The notes below the pieces were generated by a model that did not search any database, was not told where the DNA came from, and saw nothing but the letters and a program-made list of their open reading frames with translations. Positions 33,308 to 43,780 of a DNA stretch of 64,000 nt are shown here, piece by piece. Position 1 is the first letter of the stretch; every line of letters starts with the position of its first letter. The stretch spans positions 558,001 to 622,000 of the forward strand of contig NZ_JADCJZ010000001.1 of the NCBI RefSeq assembly GCF_014982725.1, in the 5' to 3' direction. A program made the position numbers and the translations under genes. Origin of the DNA: Thermophilibacter gallinarum (GTDB taxonomy: Bacteria > Actinomycetota > Coriobacteriia > Coriobacteriales > Atopobiaceae).

Positions 33308-34183
33308 ATGGACCAGAACGAGCAGGACAAGCTCCGCCAGGAGGTCGACGAGGTGCTGCACGGCCAGAGGCAGCCCGAGCCCCCCGCCGGCTTCCAGCAG
33401 AACGACTACTCCAACATCCACCACGTGGTGGGCGTCGTGTCCGGCAAGGGCGGCGTGGGCAAGTCGCTCGTGTGCGGCATCCTGGCCGTGGAGCTGGCGC
33501 GCCGCGGCGCCCGCGTGGGCATCCTCGACGCGGACATCACCGGCCCCTCGATCCCGCGCATGATGGGCCTCGCCGACGTGCGCGCCCGCGGCGTGGACAA
33601 CCTGCTCGTCCCCGTGCTGACGAAGGGCGGCATCGAGGTCATGAGCGCCAACCTCGTGCTCGAGAACGAGACCGACCCGGTGCTCTGGCGCGGCCCGGTG
33701 GTCGCCGGCGCGATCAAGCAGTTCTGGGAGGACACCGCCTGGGGCGAGCTGGACTACCTGCTCGTCGACATGCCCCCGGGAACGAGCGACGTGGCGCTCA
33801 CCGTGTTCCAGTCCCTGCCGGTGGACGGCGTGGTGATCGTGAGCTCGCCGCAGGACCTGGTGCAGATGGTCGTCGGCAAGGCCGTGAACATGGCCAACAT
33901 GATGAACGTGCCGGTGCTCGGCCTCGTTGAGAACATGGCCTACGTCGAGTGCCCGCACTGCGGCGAGAGGATCTACCCCTACGGCCCGAGCCGCCTGGAG
34001 GAGACCGCCAAGGCCTTCGACGTGGAGGCGTTGGGGCAGCTCCCGATGGACGCCGCGATCGCGACCGCCTGCGACGAGGGCACCTTCGAGGGCAAGCTCC
34101 CCGAGGGGCTGCTCCCCGACGCCGTGGACGCGGTCGTGCGCACGGCGGAGTTCATGGACGCGCTGCGGGGCCAGGGCGAGTAG
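33308..34183 (+). CDS. mrp: Mrp/NBP35-type iron-sulfur carrier ATPase
   Basis: 291 residues. Deviant Walker A GKGGVGKS (~residue 46), DADITGPSIPRMMG, LLVDMPPGTSD, and the CPHC cysteine pair (~217-220) that binds the transferable 4Fe-4S cluster in a dimer. Members move Fe-S clusters to target enzymes. The N-terminal ~35 residues are charged, without the DUF59 domain found in some homologues. Could supply clusters to GltBD and other Fe-S proteins. Confidence 0.9.
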   Translation: MDQNEQDKLRQEVDEVLHGQRQPEPPAGFQQNDYSNIHHVVGVVSGKGGVGKSLVCGILAVELARRGARVGILDADITGPSIPRMMGLADVRARGVDNLLVPVLTKGGIEVMSANLVLENETDPVLWRGPVVAGAIKQFWEDTAWGELDYLLVDMPPGTSDVALTVFQSLPVDGVVIVSSPQDLVQMVVGKAVNMANMMNVPVLGLVENMAYVECPHCGERIYPYGPSRLEETAKAFDVEALGQLPMDAAIATACDEGTFEGKLPEGLLPDAVDAVVRTAEFMDALRGQGE

Positions 34184-34184
34184 C

Positions 34185-35366
34185 TTGGCGCGCAAGCCGA
34201 GAAGGACCTCCAGGTCGCAGGCGCGCGAGGTGGCGCTCGCCGCCGCGGCCGCCGTGAGCGTGCCGGGGCGCTGCGACGTGTGCGTGGTCGGCGGCGGCGC
34301 GGCGGGCCTTGCCGCGGCGATCGCGGCCGCCGAGGCCGGCGCGTCCGTGGTGGTGCTCGAGCGCGCGCCCGAGTGCGGGCGGACGATCCTCGCCACCGGC
34401 AACGGGCGCTGCAACCTCTCGAACGCGCGGCTGGCGTGGGGGCGCTACAACGACCCGGGCTTCGTCGAGGCGGTCTGCGGCGAGCGGTTCGGCGCGGACG
34501 TGCTCGACTTCTTCGAGGGCTGCGGGCTCGCCGTGGCCGAGGAGGGGGACGGGCGCCTCTACCCGCTCTCGCGCCAGGCGTCCTCGGTGCGCGAGGTGCT
34601 TCTCGCCCGCGCGGAGAGGGCCGGCGCCGTGCTGGCCCCCGCGCGCGAGGTCACGGGCGTCGAGCGGGGCGGCGACGGCTGGCGCGTGACGTACGGGGGC
34701 GTGGGGTCGGGCACGGTCGCCGCACGCTCCGTGGTGCTCTCGGTGGGGGGCGGCGAGGGGCTCCTGCGCTCGCTGGGGCTCGCCTGCACACCCTTCGAGC
34801 CGGTGCTCTGCTCGCTCGCGTGTGAGGCGCCCGCGGGGGTCTCCCTCGACGAGCTCGACGGCCGCCGCGCGCATGCGACGGCGCGGCTCCTGCGCGACGG
34901 TGCCGAGGTCGCCCGCGAGACGGGCGAGGTGCTCTTCCGTCCCTACGGGATCTCGGGCATCGCGGTCTTCGACCTCTCGCGCTCCGCGCGGCCCGGCGAC
35001 GTGGTCTCGCTCGACCTCACGTGCGGCCTCGAGGCCGAGCGCGCCTCGCGGCTCTTCGCTCGGGCGGGCGGCTGCGCGGGGCTTCTCGACCCCGTGGTCG
35101 CCCGGGCGCTGGGCGACTCGCTCGAGACGGCCCGCGACCTGCGCCTCGTGGTCCTCGGGCCGGCGGAGCCCGAGCGCGCCCAGGTCACGCGCGGCGGCCT
35201 GCTGACGGGCCAGTTCGACCCCGCCACGCTGGGGGCCCGCGACCTGCCCGGCCTCTTCGCCTGCGGCGAGGCGCTCGACGTCGACGGCGCCTGCGGCGGC
35301 TTCAACCTCGCCTGGGCCTGGAAGAGCGGCCTGGTGGCCGGCTCCGCGGCGGCATCTACACCATGA
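34185..35366 (+). CDS. BaiN/HI0933-family flavoprotein
   Basis: 393 residues. FAD-binding GGGAAGLAAAIAAAEAGA (~residue 34), TGNGRCNLSN just after, and the C-terminal FACGEALDVDGACGGFNLAWAW that closes the FAD site, all hallmarks of the HI0933/BaiN (COG2081) oxidoreductases. Substrates in this family are mostly unknown; BaiN acts in bile-acid reduction in gut clostridia, but that cannot be carried over. The TTG at 34185, one base after the mrp stop, gives the fullest frame, though its ribosome site is weak; a GTG ~45 bases downstream is possible. Confidence 0.85.
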   Translation: MARKPRRTSRSQAREVALAAAAAVSVPGRCDVCVVGGGAAGLAAAIAAAEAGASVVVLERAPECGRTILATGNGRCNLSNARLAWGRYNDPGFVEAVCGERFGADVLDFFEGCGLAVAEEGDGRLYPLSRQASSVREVLLARAERAGAVLAPAREVTGVERGGDGWRVTYGGVGSGTVAARSVVLSVGGGEGLLRSLGLACTPFEPVLCSLACEAPAGVSLDELDGRRAHATARLLRDGAEVARETGEVLFRPYGISGIAVFDLSRSARPGDVVSLDLTCGLEAERASRLFARAGGCAGLLDPVVARALGDSLETARDLRLVVLGPAEPERAQVTRGGLLTGQFDPATLGARDLPGLFACGEALDVDGACGGFNLAWAWKSGLVAGSAAASTP

Positions 35367-35430
35367 CCAACCACGCACGCCTCCCCGTTTTGGCCCGCAG
35401 ATGCGTCAGAATGGTGAGGCGTGCATGGTC
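35365..35430. repeat. Hairpin between two FAD-protein genes
   Basis: CACGCACGCCTC (35372-35383) and GAGGCGTGCATGGTC (35416-35430) pair over about 15 bp with a small bulge on the left, 32-nt loop, no T run. It overlaps the stop of the upstream gene. Confidence 0.65.
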
Positions 35431-35448
35431 TCTTGAGATGGGACACCC

Positions 35449-37068
35449 ATGATTGAGGTCTCCGGCATACGAATCCCGCTCTCCGCGCTGGACGGCACCG
35501 ACGGTCGCGAGCTCGCGGCATGCCGGCGCGCGCTCGCGCGCAGGCTGGGGGTCCGCGAGGGGGACGTCGTCTCCCTGGAGCGGCGCCGGCGCTCGATCGA
35601 CGCGCGCAAGCGCGGAAACGTGCAGCTCACGTTCACGCTGCGCGCCGAGCTCGCGCCGGGCGCCCGTCCGCGCGCGGACAAGGGCGTAAAGATCGTGGGC
35701 GAGCGACCCTTCTCCTTCCCCGCGCCCGTCGCGCACCCCTCTGCCCGGCCCGTCGTCGTGGGCGCCGGCTGCGCCGGGCTCTTCTGCGCCCTCTCGCTCG
35801 CCCTCGCCGGGCTGGAGCCCCTGCTCGTGGAGCGCGGGGACGACGCCGCGCGCCGCGCAGAGGTCGTGCGCCGCCACGACGAGACCGGTGAGCTCGACCC
35901 CGAGAGCAACATCCAGTTCGGCGTCGGCGGCGCCGGGACCTTCTCGGACGGCAAGCTCCAGACCGGCACCAAGAGTCCCGCGCACCGCCTGATCCTGGAG
36001 ACCCTCGTCGCCGCAGGTGCCCAGCGCCAGATCCTCTGGGACGCGAAGCCCCACGTCGGCAGCGACGTGCTGCCCGGCGTCGTCACCGAGGTCGTCCGCC
36101 AGATAGAGGCGGCGGGCGGTGAGGTGCGGACCCGCTGCCGCATGACCGACCTCGAGGTCGCCGACGGTGCCGTCCGGGGCGTCACGCTCGCGACGCGCGC
36201 GGACGACGGGACGGAGCGCGAGGAGCGCGTTGCCGCAAGCTGCGTCGTCCTCGCCTGCGGCCACTCCGCGCGCGACGTCTTCGAGCTGCTGCGCGAGCGG
36301 GGCGTCGCCCTGGAGCGCAAGACCTTCGCGATGGGCGTGCGCATCGAGCACCTCCAGGCGGACGTCGACCGGGCGCTCTACGGCAGCGCCGCCGGCCACC
36401 CCGCGCTCGGCGCCGCCCCCTACAGCTTCTCGTGCCACCTTCCCTCCGGCCGCAGCGCGTTCTCGTTCTGCATGTGCCCCGGCGGCTACGTGGTCTCCGC
36501 CGCGAGCGAGCCGGGCGGCGTCTGCACGAACGGCATGAGCCTCTCGGACCGCGCGGGGACGAACGCGAACTCCGGGCTTCTCGCCAACGTCTTCCCCGAG
36601 GACCTGCCCGGTGACGACGCCCTCGCCGGCGTGGAGCTGCAGCGCGCCTGCGAGCGGGCGGCGTTCGCGGCGGGCGGCGGCGCCTACGTCGCCCCGGCGC
36701 AGCTCGTCGGGGACTTCCTCGCGGGCGTGCCCTCGAGCGCGGGCGGTCGCGTGCGGCCCACCTACCCGCGCGGCGTGGCCTGGGGCGACGTCGCGCCCTG
36801 TCTGCCCCCCTACATCGTCGAGACCCTGCGCGCCGCCGTCCCCGTCCTCGGGCGCAGGCTGCGCGGCTTCGACGCGGCCGACGCCGTGCTCACGGGCGTG
36901 GAGACGCGCTCGAGCTCCCCGGTCCGCGTGACGCGCGGCGCCGACGGGCAGAGCGTCTCCACGCGCGGCCTCTGGCCCGTGGGCGAGGGCGCGGGCTACG
37001 CGGGCGGGATCATGAGCGCCGCCACCGACGGCATCCTCGCCGCCGAGAAGATCGTGGCGAGCCTCTAG
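35449..37068 (+). CDS. FAD-dependent dehydrogenase, COG2509 family
   Basis: 539 residues. An N-terminal ~75-residue domain precedes the FAD-binding VVVGAGCAGLFCALSLALAG (~102). The family-specific stretches DPESNIQFGVGGAGTFSDGK and CMCPGG are visible, and the C-terminus has GLWPVGEGAGYAGGIMSAA. The family is widespread but uncharacterised. It follows another FAD protein after a hairpin of ~80 bp and may be in the same transcript. Confidence 0.85.
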   Translation: MIEVSGIRIPLSALDGTDGRELAACRRALARRLGVREGDVVSLERRRRSIDARKRGNVQLTFTLRAELAPGARPRADKGVKIVGERPFSFPAPVAHPSARPVVVGAGCAGLFCALSLALAGLEPLLVERGDDAARRAEVVRRHDETGELDPESNIQFGVGGAGTFSDGKLQTGTKSPAHRLILETLVAAGAQRQILWDAKPHVGSDVLPGVVTEVVRQIEAAGGEVRTRCRMTDLEVADGAVRGVTLATRADDGTEREERVAASCVVLACGHSARDVFELLRERGVALERKTFAMGVRIEHLQADVDRALYGSAAGHPALGAAPYSFSCHLPSGRSAFSFCMCPGGYVVSAASEPGGVCTNGMSLSDRAGTNANSGLLANVFPEDLPGDDALAGVELQRACERAAFAAGGGAYVAPAQLVGDFLAGVPSSAGGRVRPTYPRGVAWGDVAPCLPPYIVETLRAAVPVLGRRLRGFDAADAVLTGVETRSSSPVRVTRGADGQSVSTRGLWPVGEGAGYAGGIMSAATDGILAAEKIVASL

Positions 37069-37087
37069 CCCCCGTCGCCGTTCGGAG

Positions 37088-37182
37088 AACCCGTCCCGTG
37101 TACCGGTCCGCAGCCGCGAAACCGGTACACGGGGCGCAATCTCTCAGCCCATACATCAGCCCACCGGTACACGGGGCGGGTT
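37088..37182. repeat. Private repeat cluster before uvrA
   Basis: AACCCGTCCCGTGTACCGGT (37088-37107) matches the reverse complement of 37163-37182 at 19 of 20 positions; a second inverted copy ACCGGTACACGGGG lies at 37121-37134. One forward and two inverted copies of a word not seen elsewhere in the window. Confidence 0.85.
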
Positions 37183-37217
37183 TTCCCGGACGGGCCGCCC
37201 GACCCTAAGATCGTCCT

Positions 37218-37281
37218 GGCCCGGCGGTGTTCTGTAGAGAAGTTCCGCGGAGCGCACTTCTCGGAAGAACACCGCCGGGCC
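37218..37281. repeat. Nested palindrome at the uvrA promoter
   Basis: Perfect 16-bp outer arms GGCCCGGCGGTGTTCT (37218-37233) / AGAACACCGCCGGGCC (37266-37281), and a perfect inner 7-bp stem GAGAAGT/ACTTCTC. It ends 8 nt before the candidate -10 at 37289. The GTTCT at the inner edge of the arm recalls the GAGTTCT of the core-type elements. Confidence 0.88.
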
Positions 37282-37288
37282 GCCCCGG

Positions 37289-37294
37289 TACAAT
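37289..37294 (+). promoter_or_regulatory. Candidate -10 element of uvrA
   Basis: TACAAT about 40 nt before the uvrA start, directly downstream of a long hairpin that occupies the -35 position. No LexA box of the type seen at uvrB was found here. Confidence 0.5.
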
Positions 37295-37333
37295 CAAAAG
37301 GTTGGTTCACCCAGCACTTCCGAGGAGGGTCCC

Positions 37334-40207
<2,874 letters not shown>

Positions 40208-40213
40208 CCGGCC

Positions 40214-40714
40214 GTGGCGCGCCGCGAGAAGTTCCAGAAGACCAACGCCATGCGCGAGCTCGAGACCGCGGGCGTGCCCTTCGCCTACGAGACCTACGAG
40301 GTCGACGAGACGGACACGTCGAGCGAGCTCGGCCTCCACATCGCGCAGATGCTCGGCGAGGACCCCGCGGCGAGCTTCAAGACGCTCGTCTGCGTGACCC
40401 CGGGTGGCGGTCACGTGGTCTGCTGCATCCCCGTCGCGGACGAGCTGGACCTCAAGAAGGCCGCCGCGGCGGCGGGCGAGAAGAGCCTCAGCCTGATGCA
40501 CGTGCGCGACCTCGAGCCGGTCACCGGCTACGTCCGCGGCGGCTGCTCGCCCGTCGGCATGAGGAAGCGCTTCCCCACGCTGATCGACGAGACGGCGCAG
40601 CTCTTCGACGAGATCCACGTCTCGGGCGGCCGGCGCGGCCTCAGTCTCGTGCTCGCCCCCGACGACCTCGTCCGCTTCTGCGAGGCGACCCTCGCCGACA
40701 TCGTGCGGGGCTAG
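40214..40714 (+). CDS. ybaK: Cys-tRNA(Pro)/Cys-tRNA(Cys) deacylase, YbaK/EbsC type
   Basis: 166 residues. KTNAMRELE near the N-terminus, FKTLVCVTPGG, GEKSLSLM, GYVRGGCSPVG and KRFPTLIDE match the YbaK family, which hydrolyses mischarged Cys-tRNA(Pro). GTG start 6 bases after uvrA, so it likely shares the transcript. Its stop interlocks with that of the converging antitoxin-like gene (CTAG). Confidence 0.88.
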   Translation: MARREKFQKTNAMRELETAGVPFAYETYEVDETDTSSELGLHIAQMLGEDPAASFKTLVCVTPGGGHVVCCIPVADELDLKKAAAAAGEKSLSLMHVRDLEPVTGYVRGGCSPVGMRKRFPTLIDETAQLFDEIHVSGGRRGLSLVLAPDDLVRFCEATLADIVRG

Positions 40715-40983
40715 GCGCCGTCCTCGTTGAGGTCACGCTCGATGAGCTGGCGCAGCCGTTGCGAGCGCGTCTGCCCGTTCCGGGCGGCCTTCTCGTCAAA
40801 GGCGCGCACCGTCGACTCGGGCACCTTGACTCCGATGAGCTTGAGCTGCTCGGAGCTTATGCGCGGTCGTCCGACCAGGATGCGACCCCATTTTCCGGGA
40901 AGCTCGCCGCGTTCGAGACGCTCAGCGATCTCTTCGATGTCCCGGTCGGTGAGGACGCCGCCTTCCCGTGTGACGTATTGCAC
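40711..40983 (-). CDS. Ribbon-helix-helix-type putative antitoxin
   Basis: 90 residues. The C-terminal half (IGVKVPESTVRAFDEKAARN then TRSQRLRQLIERDL) has the strand-helix-helix pattern of CopG/MetJ-like DNA-binding proteins; the N-terminal half is charged and could bind a partner. GTG at 40983 with GGGAGG upstream, inside the end of the preceding gene (overlap 62 nt). Order toxin-like first, antitoxin-like second, overlapping frames. Assignment as an antitoxin is inferred from this layout. Confidence 0.65.
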   Translation of the reverse strand: MQYVTREGGVLTDRDIEEIAERLERGELPGKWGRILVGRPRISSEQLKLIGVKVPESTVRAFDEKAARNGQTRSQRLRQLIERDLNEDGA

Positions 40984-41260
40984 GCTGTGCCTCCCATAGC
41001 TCACGCAGCACCTTTTTCGTTGGAGGGGCCTGGGCATGGAAAACGAGGACGGACCCATCCTCCAAAACGGTTCCTATCAGCTCCAGAGCCCTTCCTCGTC
41101 CGTCATGCCCAAGGGCGACGAGCGTGGAACGGGGCAGGTCGTCGTCGACGCGCTCGGCGACGACGAAGGCGTTGCCCCATGCTTTCAGTACGTCGGTCGC
41201 CAAGAGTTCCGGATGTCGGCGGTGGATGCGTTCATGGATCCGGATGAGGTCCTTCCTCAT
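40922..41260 (-). CDS. Putative toxin of a type II toxin-antitoxin pair
   Basis: 112 residues, basic at the C-terminus. Pattern: a helical start (RIHERIHRRHPELLATDVLK), a strand with LVALGHDGRGRALELIGT, then LVFHAQAPPTKKVLREL. Its size, compact alpha/beta look and overlap with a ribbon-helix-helix gene suggest a toxin of the BrnT/DUF4258 kind, but I cannot assign a family. ATG at 41260 follows GGAAGG; the 17-residue in-frame extension lacks a ribosome site. An AT-rich promoter lies just upstream. Confidence 0.6.
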   Translation of the reverse strand: MRKDLIRIHERIHRRHPELLATDVLKAWGNAFVVAERVDDDLPRSTLVALGHDGRGRALELIGTVLEDGSVLVFHAQAPPTKKVLRELWEAQRAIRHTGRRRPHRPGHRRDR

Positions 41261-41270
41261 GGCGCACCTT

Positions 41271-41291
41271 CCGTTAAACGAAACGTTATAC
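41271..41291 (-). promoter_or_regulatory. Promoter/operator of the toxin-antitoxin-like pair
   Basis: On the minus strand TATAAC (41290-41285) lies ~25 nt before the toxin start. The overlapping sequence CGTTAAACGAAACG is an imperfect dyad, a plausible self-regulation site for the ribbon-helix-helix protein. Confidence 0.45.
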
Positions 41292-41356
41292 AAAAATAAG
41301 GGGAGGAGCAAGAAGCGGATGGGCGGGCGGCGAGTCGCCGCCGCCCGCCGCGCCGC

Positions 41357-41806
41357 TCAGTTGTTCACCACGAGCTCCTCCACGCGCCCGATGAAGATGC
41401 GGACGCCCGAGCCGGCGGCGCCGCCGAGCATGAGGCCGTGCTCGACGGGGTCGAGCGCCGGGCCCGCCCAGCCTTCCTCATCGTCCCTCTCGCCGCGCTC
41501 CGCCTCGAGCTCGAGCAGGCTCTTCAGGAGCTCGCGCTCCGCGGCGGTGGCGTCGTCGTCGCGGTCCTCGTCCTCGAACGTGGGCTCGGGCAGGGAGGTT
41601 CCGAGCTCGTAGACCTCGTTCAGCGTCTGGCGCCGTCGCTCGATCGTGCGGTCGAGCACGAGGTTGCGAACCGCCTCTGCCGACTCGGGCTGGCGCGCCT
41701 CGTCGGGCGTGAGCGTGACGACGATCGCGTCGCTCGCCACCTCCCCGAGCTCGCGCAGGTCGCGACAGGTCACGATCACCCTTGCCTCTTCCCAGTTCAG
41801 TGCCAT
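41357..41806 (-). CDS. Acidic protein of unknown function
   Basis: 149 residues, very acidic in the middle (FEDEDRDDDATAAEREL), starting MALNWEEARVIVTCRDL. No membrane segment or signal peptide, one Cys. A GAAGGGAG ribosome site precedes the ATG. It is followed downstream, after ~100 bp, by the toxin-like gene on the same strand. I recognise no family. Confidence 0.65.
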   Translation of the reverse strand: MALNWEEARVIVTCRDLRELGEVASDAIVVTLTPDEARQPESAEAVRNLVLDRTIERRRQTLNEVYELGTSLPEPTFEDEDRDDDATAAERELLKSLLELEAERGERDDEEGWAGPALDPVEHGLMLGGAAGSGVRIFIGRVEELVVNN

Positions 41807-42112
41807 GCTTGCTCCCTTCTCTCGGATGTGGGGGCGCCAGCGTAGCAGGGCGTCCCTGACGGCTGCCCGACGCGTGGCTTGCGGCAGGCTGACGCCGCAG
41901 CTCGTCGCCTACGCCCGGTCCGGATGGTTCGACCCTTTGTCGGCGAGAGGGTCCTTCTCGCCCGCGGGAGAGCTCTCGCCGGCCCGTCCCGTGCGGGGAC
42001 GATGACGACGGCGTGCGATCGCGAACAAACCGGTCGGTCCTTGCGCGAGCGCTTTAGTGTGCTAAAGTGATGGGGCACGGAACGCGAGGGACGCGGCAGG
42101 AAGGGAACGGAC
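41807..42112. other. Divergent gap before the histidine operon
   Basis: 306 bp. No gene seen. The right end holds the his promoter (42041-42068). No T-box or leader-peptide His run was found, so his control probably acts at initiation or by feedback on HisG. Confidence 0.5.
42041..42068 (+). promoter_or_regulatory. Candidate his operon promoter with overlapping dyad
   Basis: TTGCGC (42041-42046) and TAAAGT (42063-42068), spacing 16 nt. The dyad CTTTAG-TGTG-CTAAAG (42052-42067) covers the -10 and could be an operator. Confidence 0.5.
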
Positions 42113-43780
42113 GTGACGGCAGCAACGCCCCGTGGCTTCAGGGACATCCTCCCGAGGGAGGCGCTCGCCCGCGAGCGCATCACGGACGTGGTGCGCGGGT
42201 GCTTCTCGGAGCACGGCTACCTCCCGGTGGAGACGCCGCTTCTGGAGGAGCGCGCCGCGCTCGAGCGGGGCGGCCGGATAAAGGACAGCGCCTTCCAGCT
42301 CTTCGACACCGACCAGACCCTCCTCACGCTGCGGCCCGACCTCACGCTGCCGGCGGCGCGCCTCGTCGCCGGCCGCATGGGCGAGGCCGACCTGCCCGTC
42401 CGCCTGCGCTACAGCGCACCGGTGGTGCGTGAGGAGCCGAGCCTGCGCGGCCAGCCGCGCCAGTTCACGCAGCTCGGGGTCGAGCTCGTGGCGCGTGACG
42501 GCATCGCCTCCGAGGCCGAGGTCGTGCGCCTGCTCGCGGAGACCCTCGAGCGGCTGGAGGTGCCGGCCTGGCGCATCGTCTTCGGCTCCCCGGTGCCCGT
42601 GACGGCGCTGCTCGACGCCTGCTCGCCGAGCCCGGCCTTCTCCGAGCGCGTGCGGGCGCTGGTCCACGACTCGGACCTCGTCACGCTCGACGAGGTGCTG
42701 GGCGCCGAGAAGGGCCTCGCGCCCGCCGCCGCCCGCGCCCTCTCCGAGGCCTGCCGCATGGGCGGCGGCGTCGACGTGATCGCGCGGCTCGACGGGCTTC
42801 TCGCCGACGCGGGCGTGCCCGAGACGCGGCGCGGGACCGCCGAGCTCTCCGCGCTCGCCGAGGAGCTCGCCGACCTCTTCGAGGCGGGTCGCGTGTCCTT
42901 TGACTTCTCGATCATCAACTCGTTCGACTACTACACCGGCATCATCTTCAAGGGCTACGCCGAGGGCATCGCCGCGAGCCTCGCCTCGGGCGGCCGCTAC
43001 GACGCGGTGCTCGCCAACTACGGTCGGCCGGACCTCGTGGCCTGCGGCTTCGCGCTCTCGCTCGAGCGCCTGCAGGAGGTGCTCGGCGAGCCGGGCGAGT
43101 CCGGCGTGGTGACGCCGGGGGTGCGCCTTGCGGAGCGGCCGCTGCGCGTCGCGGTGCCCAAGGGGTCGCTCTTCAAGGACACGGTGCGCGTGCTCGCCGC
43201 GGCGGGGCTCCCCACGGCAGAGCTGGAAAACCCCGGGCGTCGCCTCGTGGTGCGCGAGGGCGACGTGGAGTACGTGATCGTGCGCGCCCAGGACGCCCCG
43301 GCCTTCGTGGGCCACGGCGGAGCCGACTGCGGCTTCTGTGGCACGGACTCGCTCGTGGAGGCGGACCTCGACCTGCTGCAGCTCGTGGACATGGGCTACG
43401 GGGCGTGCCGCTTCGTCGTGGCGGAGCCTGCGGGGCGCGCGGGCGAGGCCGAGCGCAACTACGCCTGGCGCGGCACGGTGCGCGTGGCCACCAAGTACCC
43501 GCGCATCACGCAGCGCTACTACGACTCCATCGGCCAGCAGGTGGACATCGTCACGCTGCATGGCAACATCGAGCTGGGTCCGATCGTGGGCATGACGGAC
43601 CGCATCGTGGACATCACGGCCACCGGCACCACGCTCGCCGAGAACGACCTCGTGATCGTCGACCAGATCATGGAGTGCTCGGCCCGCTTCTTCGCGGGGC
43701 CGGCGGCGTATCGCTGCGACAGGAGGATTCGCGACCTCGCGGCTCGTCTCGCCGAGGTCAGGAAGGGGAGTGCGTCATGA
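42113..43780 (+). CDS. hisZG: HisZ-HisG fusion: ATP phosphoribosyltransferase regulatory + catalytic subunits
   Basis: 555 residues. Residues 1 to ~335 are HisZ, a class II aminoacyl-tRNA-synthetase-like regulator (TPRGFRDILPREA, TLRPDLTLPAARLVA, FDYYTGIIFKGY, ASGGRYD). Residues ~343-550 are the short-form HisG: RVAVPKGSLFKDTVR, GADCGFCGTDSL, and the PRPP loop DITATGTTLAEN (~501). Short HisG enzymes need HisZ for feedback control, normally as a separate protein. There is no stop or frameshift between the halves, joined by ~10 residues. GTG at 42113 with GGAAGGGAACGG upstream. First step of histidine synthesis. Confidence 0.92.
   Translation: MTAATPRGFRDILPREALARERITDVVRGCFSEHGYLPVETPLLEERAALERGGRIKDSAFQLFDTDQTLLTLRPDLTLPAARLVAGRMGEADLPVRLRYSAPVVREEPSLRGQPRQFTQLGVELVARDGIASEAEVVRLLAETLERLEVPAWRIVFGSPVPVTALLDACSPSPAFSERVRALVHDSDLVTLDEVLGAEKGLAPAAARALSEACRMGGGVDVIARLDGLLADAGVPETRRGTAELSALAEELADLFEAGRVSFDFSIINSFDYYTGIIFKGYAEGIAASLASGGRYDAVLANYGRPDLVACGFALSLERLQEVLGEPGESGVVTPGVRLAERPLRVAVPKGSLFKDTVRVLAAAGLPTAELENPGRRLVVREGDVEYVIVRAQDAPAFVGHGGADCGFCGTDSLVEADLDLLQLVDMGYGACRFVVAEPAGRAGEAERNYAWRGTVRVATKYPRITQRYYDSIGQQVDIVTLHGNIELGPIVGMTDRIVDITATGTTLAENDLVIVDQIMECSARFFAGPAAYRCDRRIRDLAARLAEVRKGSAS

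Noticed and set aside
37218-37281. LexA box before uvrA
   Set aside because: GTTCT and AGAAC words are present but belong to the long hairpin arms and do not have the GAAC-N4-GTTC spacing.
41807-42112. T-box riboswitch or His leader peptide before the his operon
   Set aside because: No T-box bulge sequence, no run of His codons and no terminator/antiterminator pair could be found.
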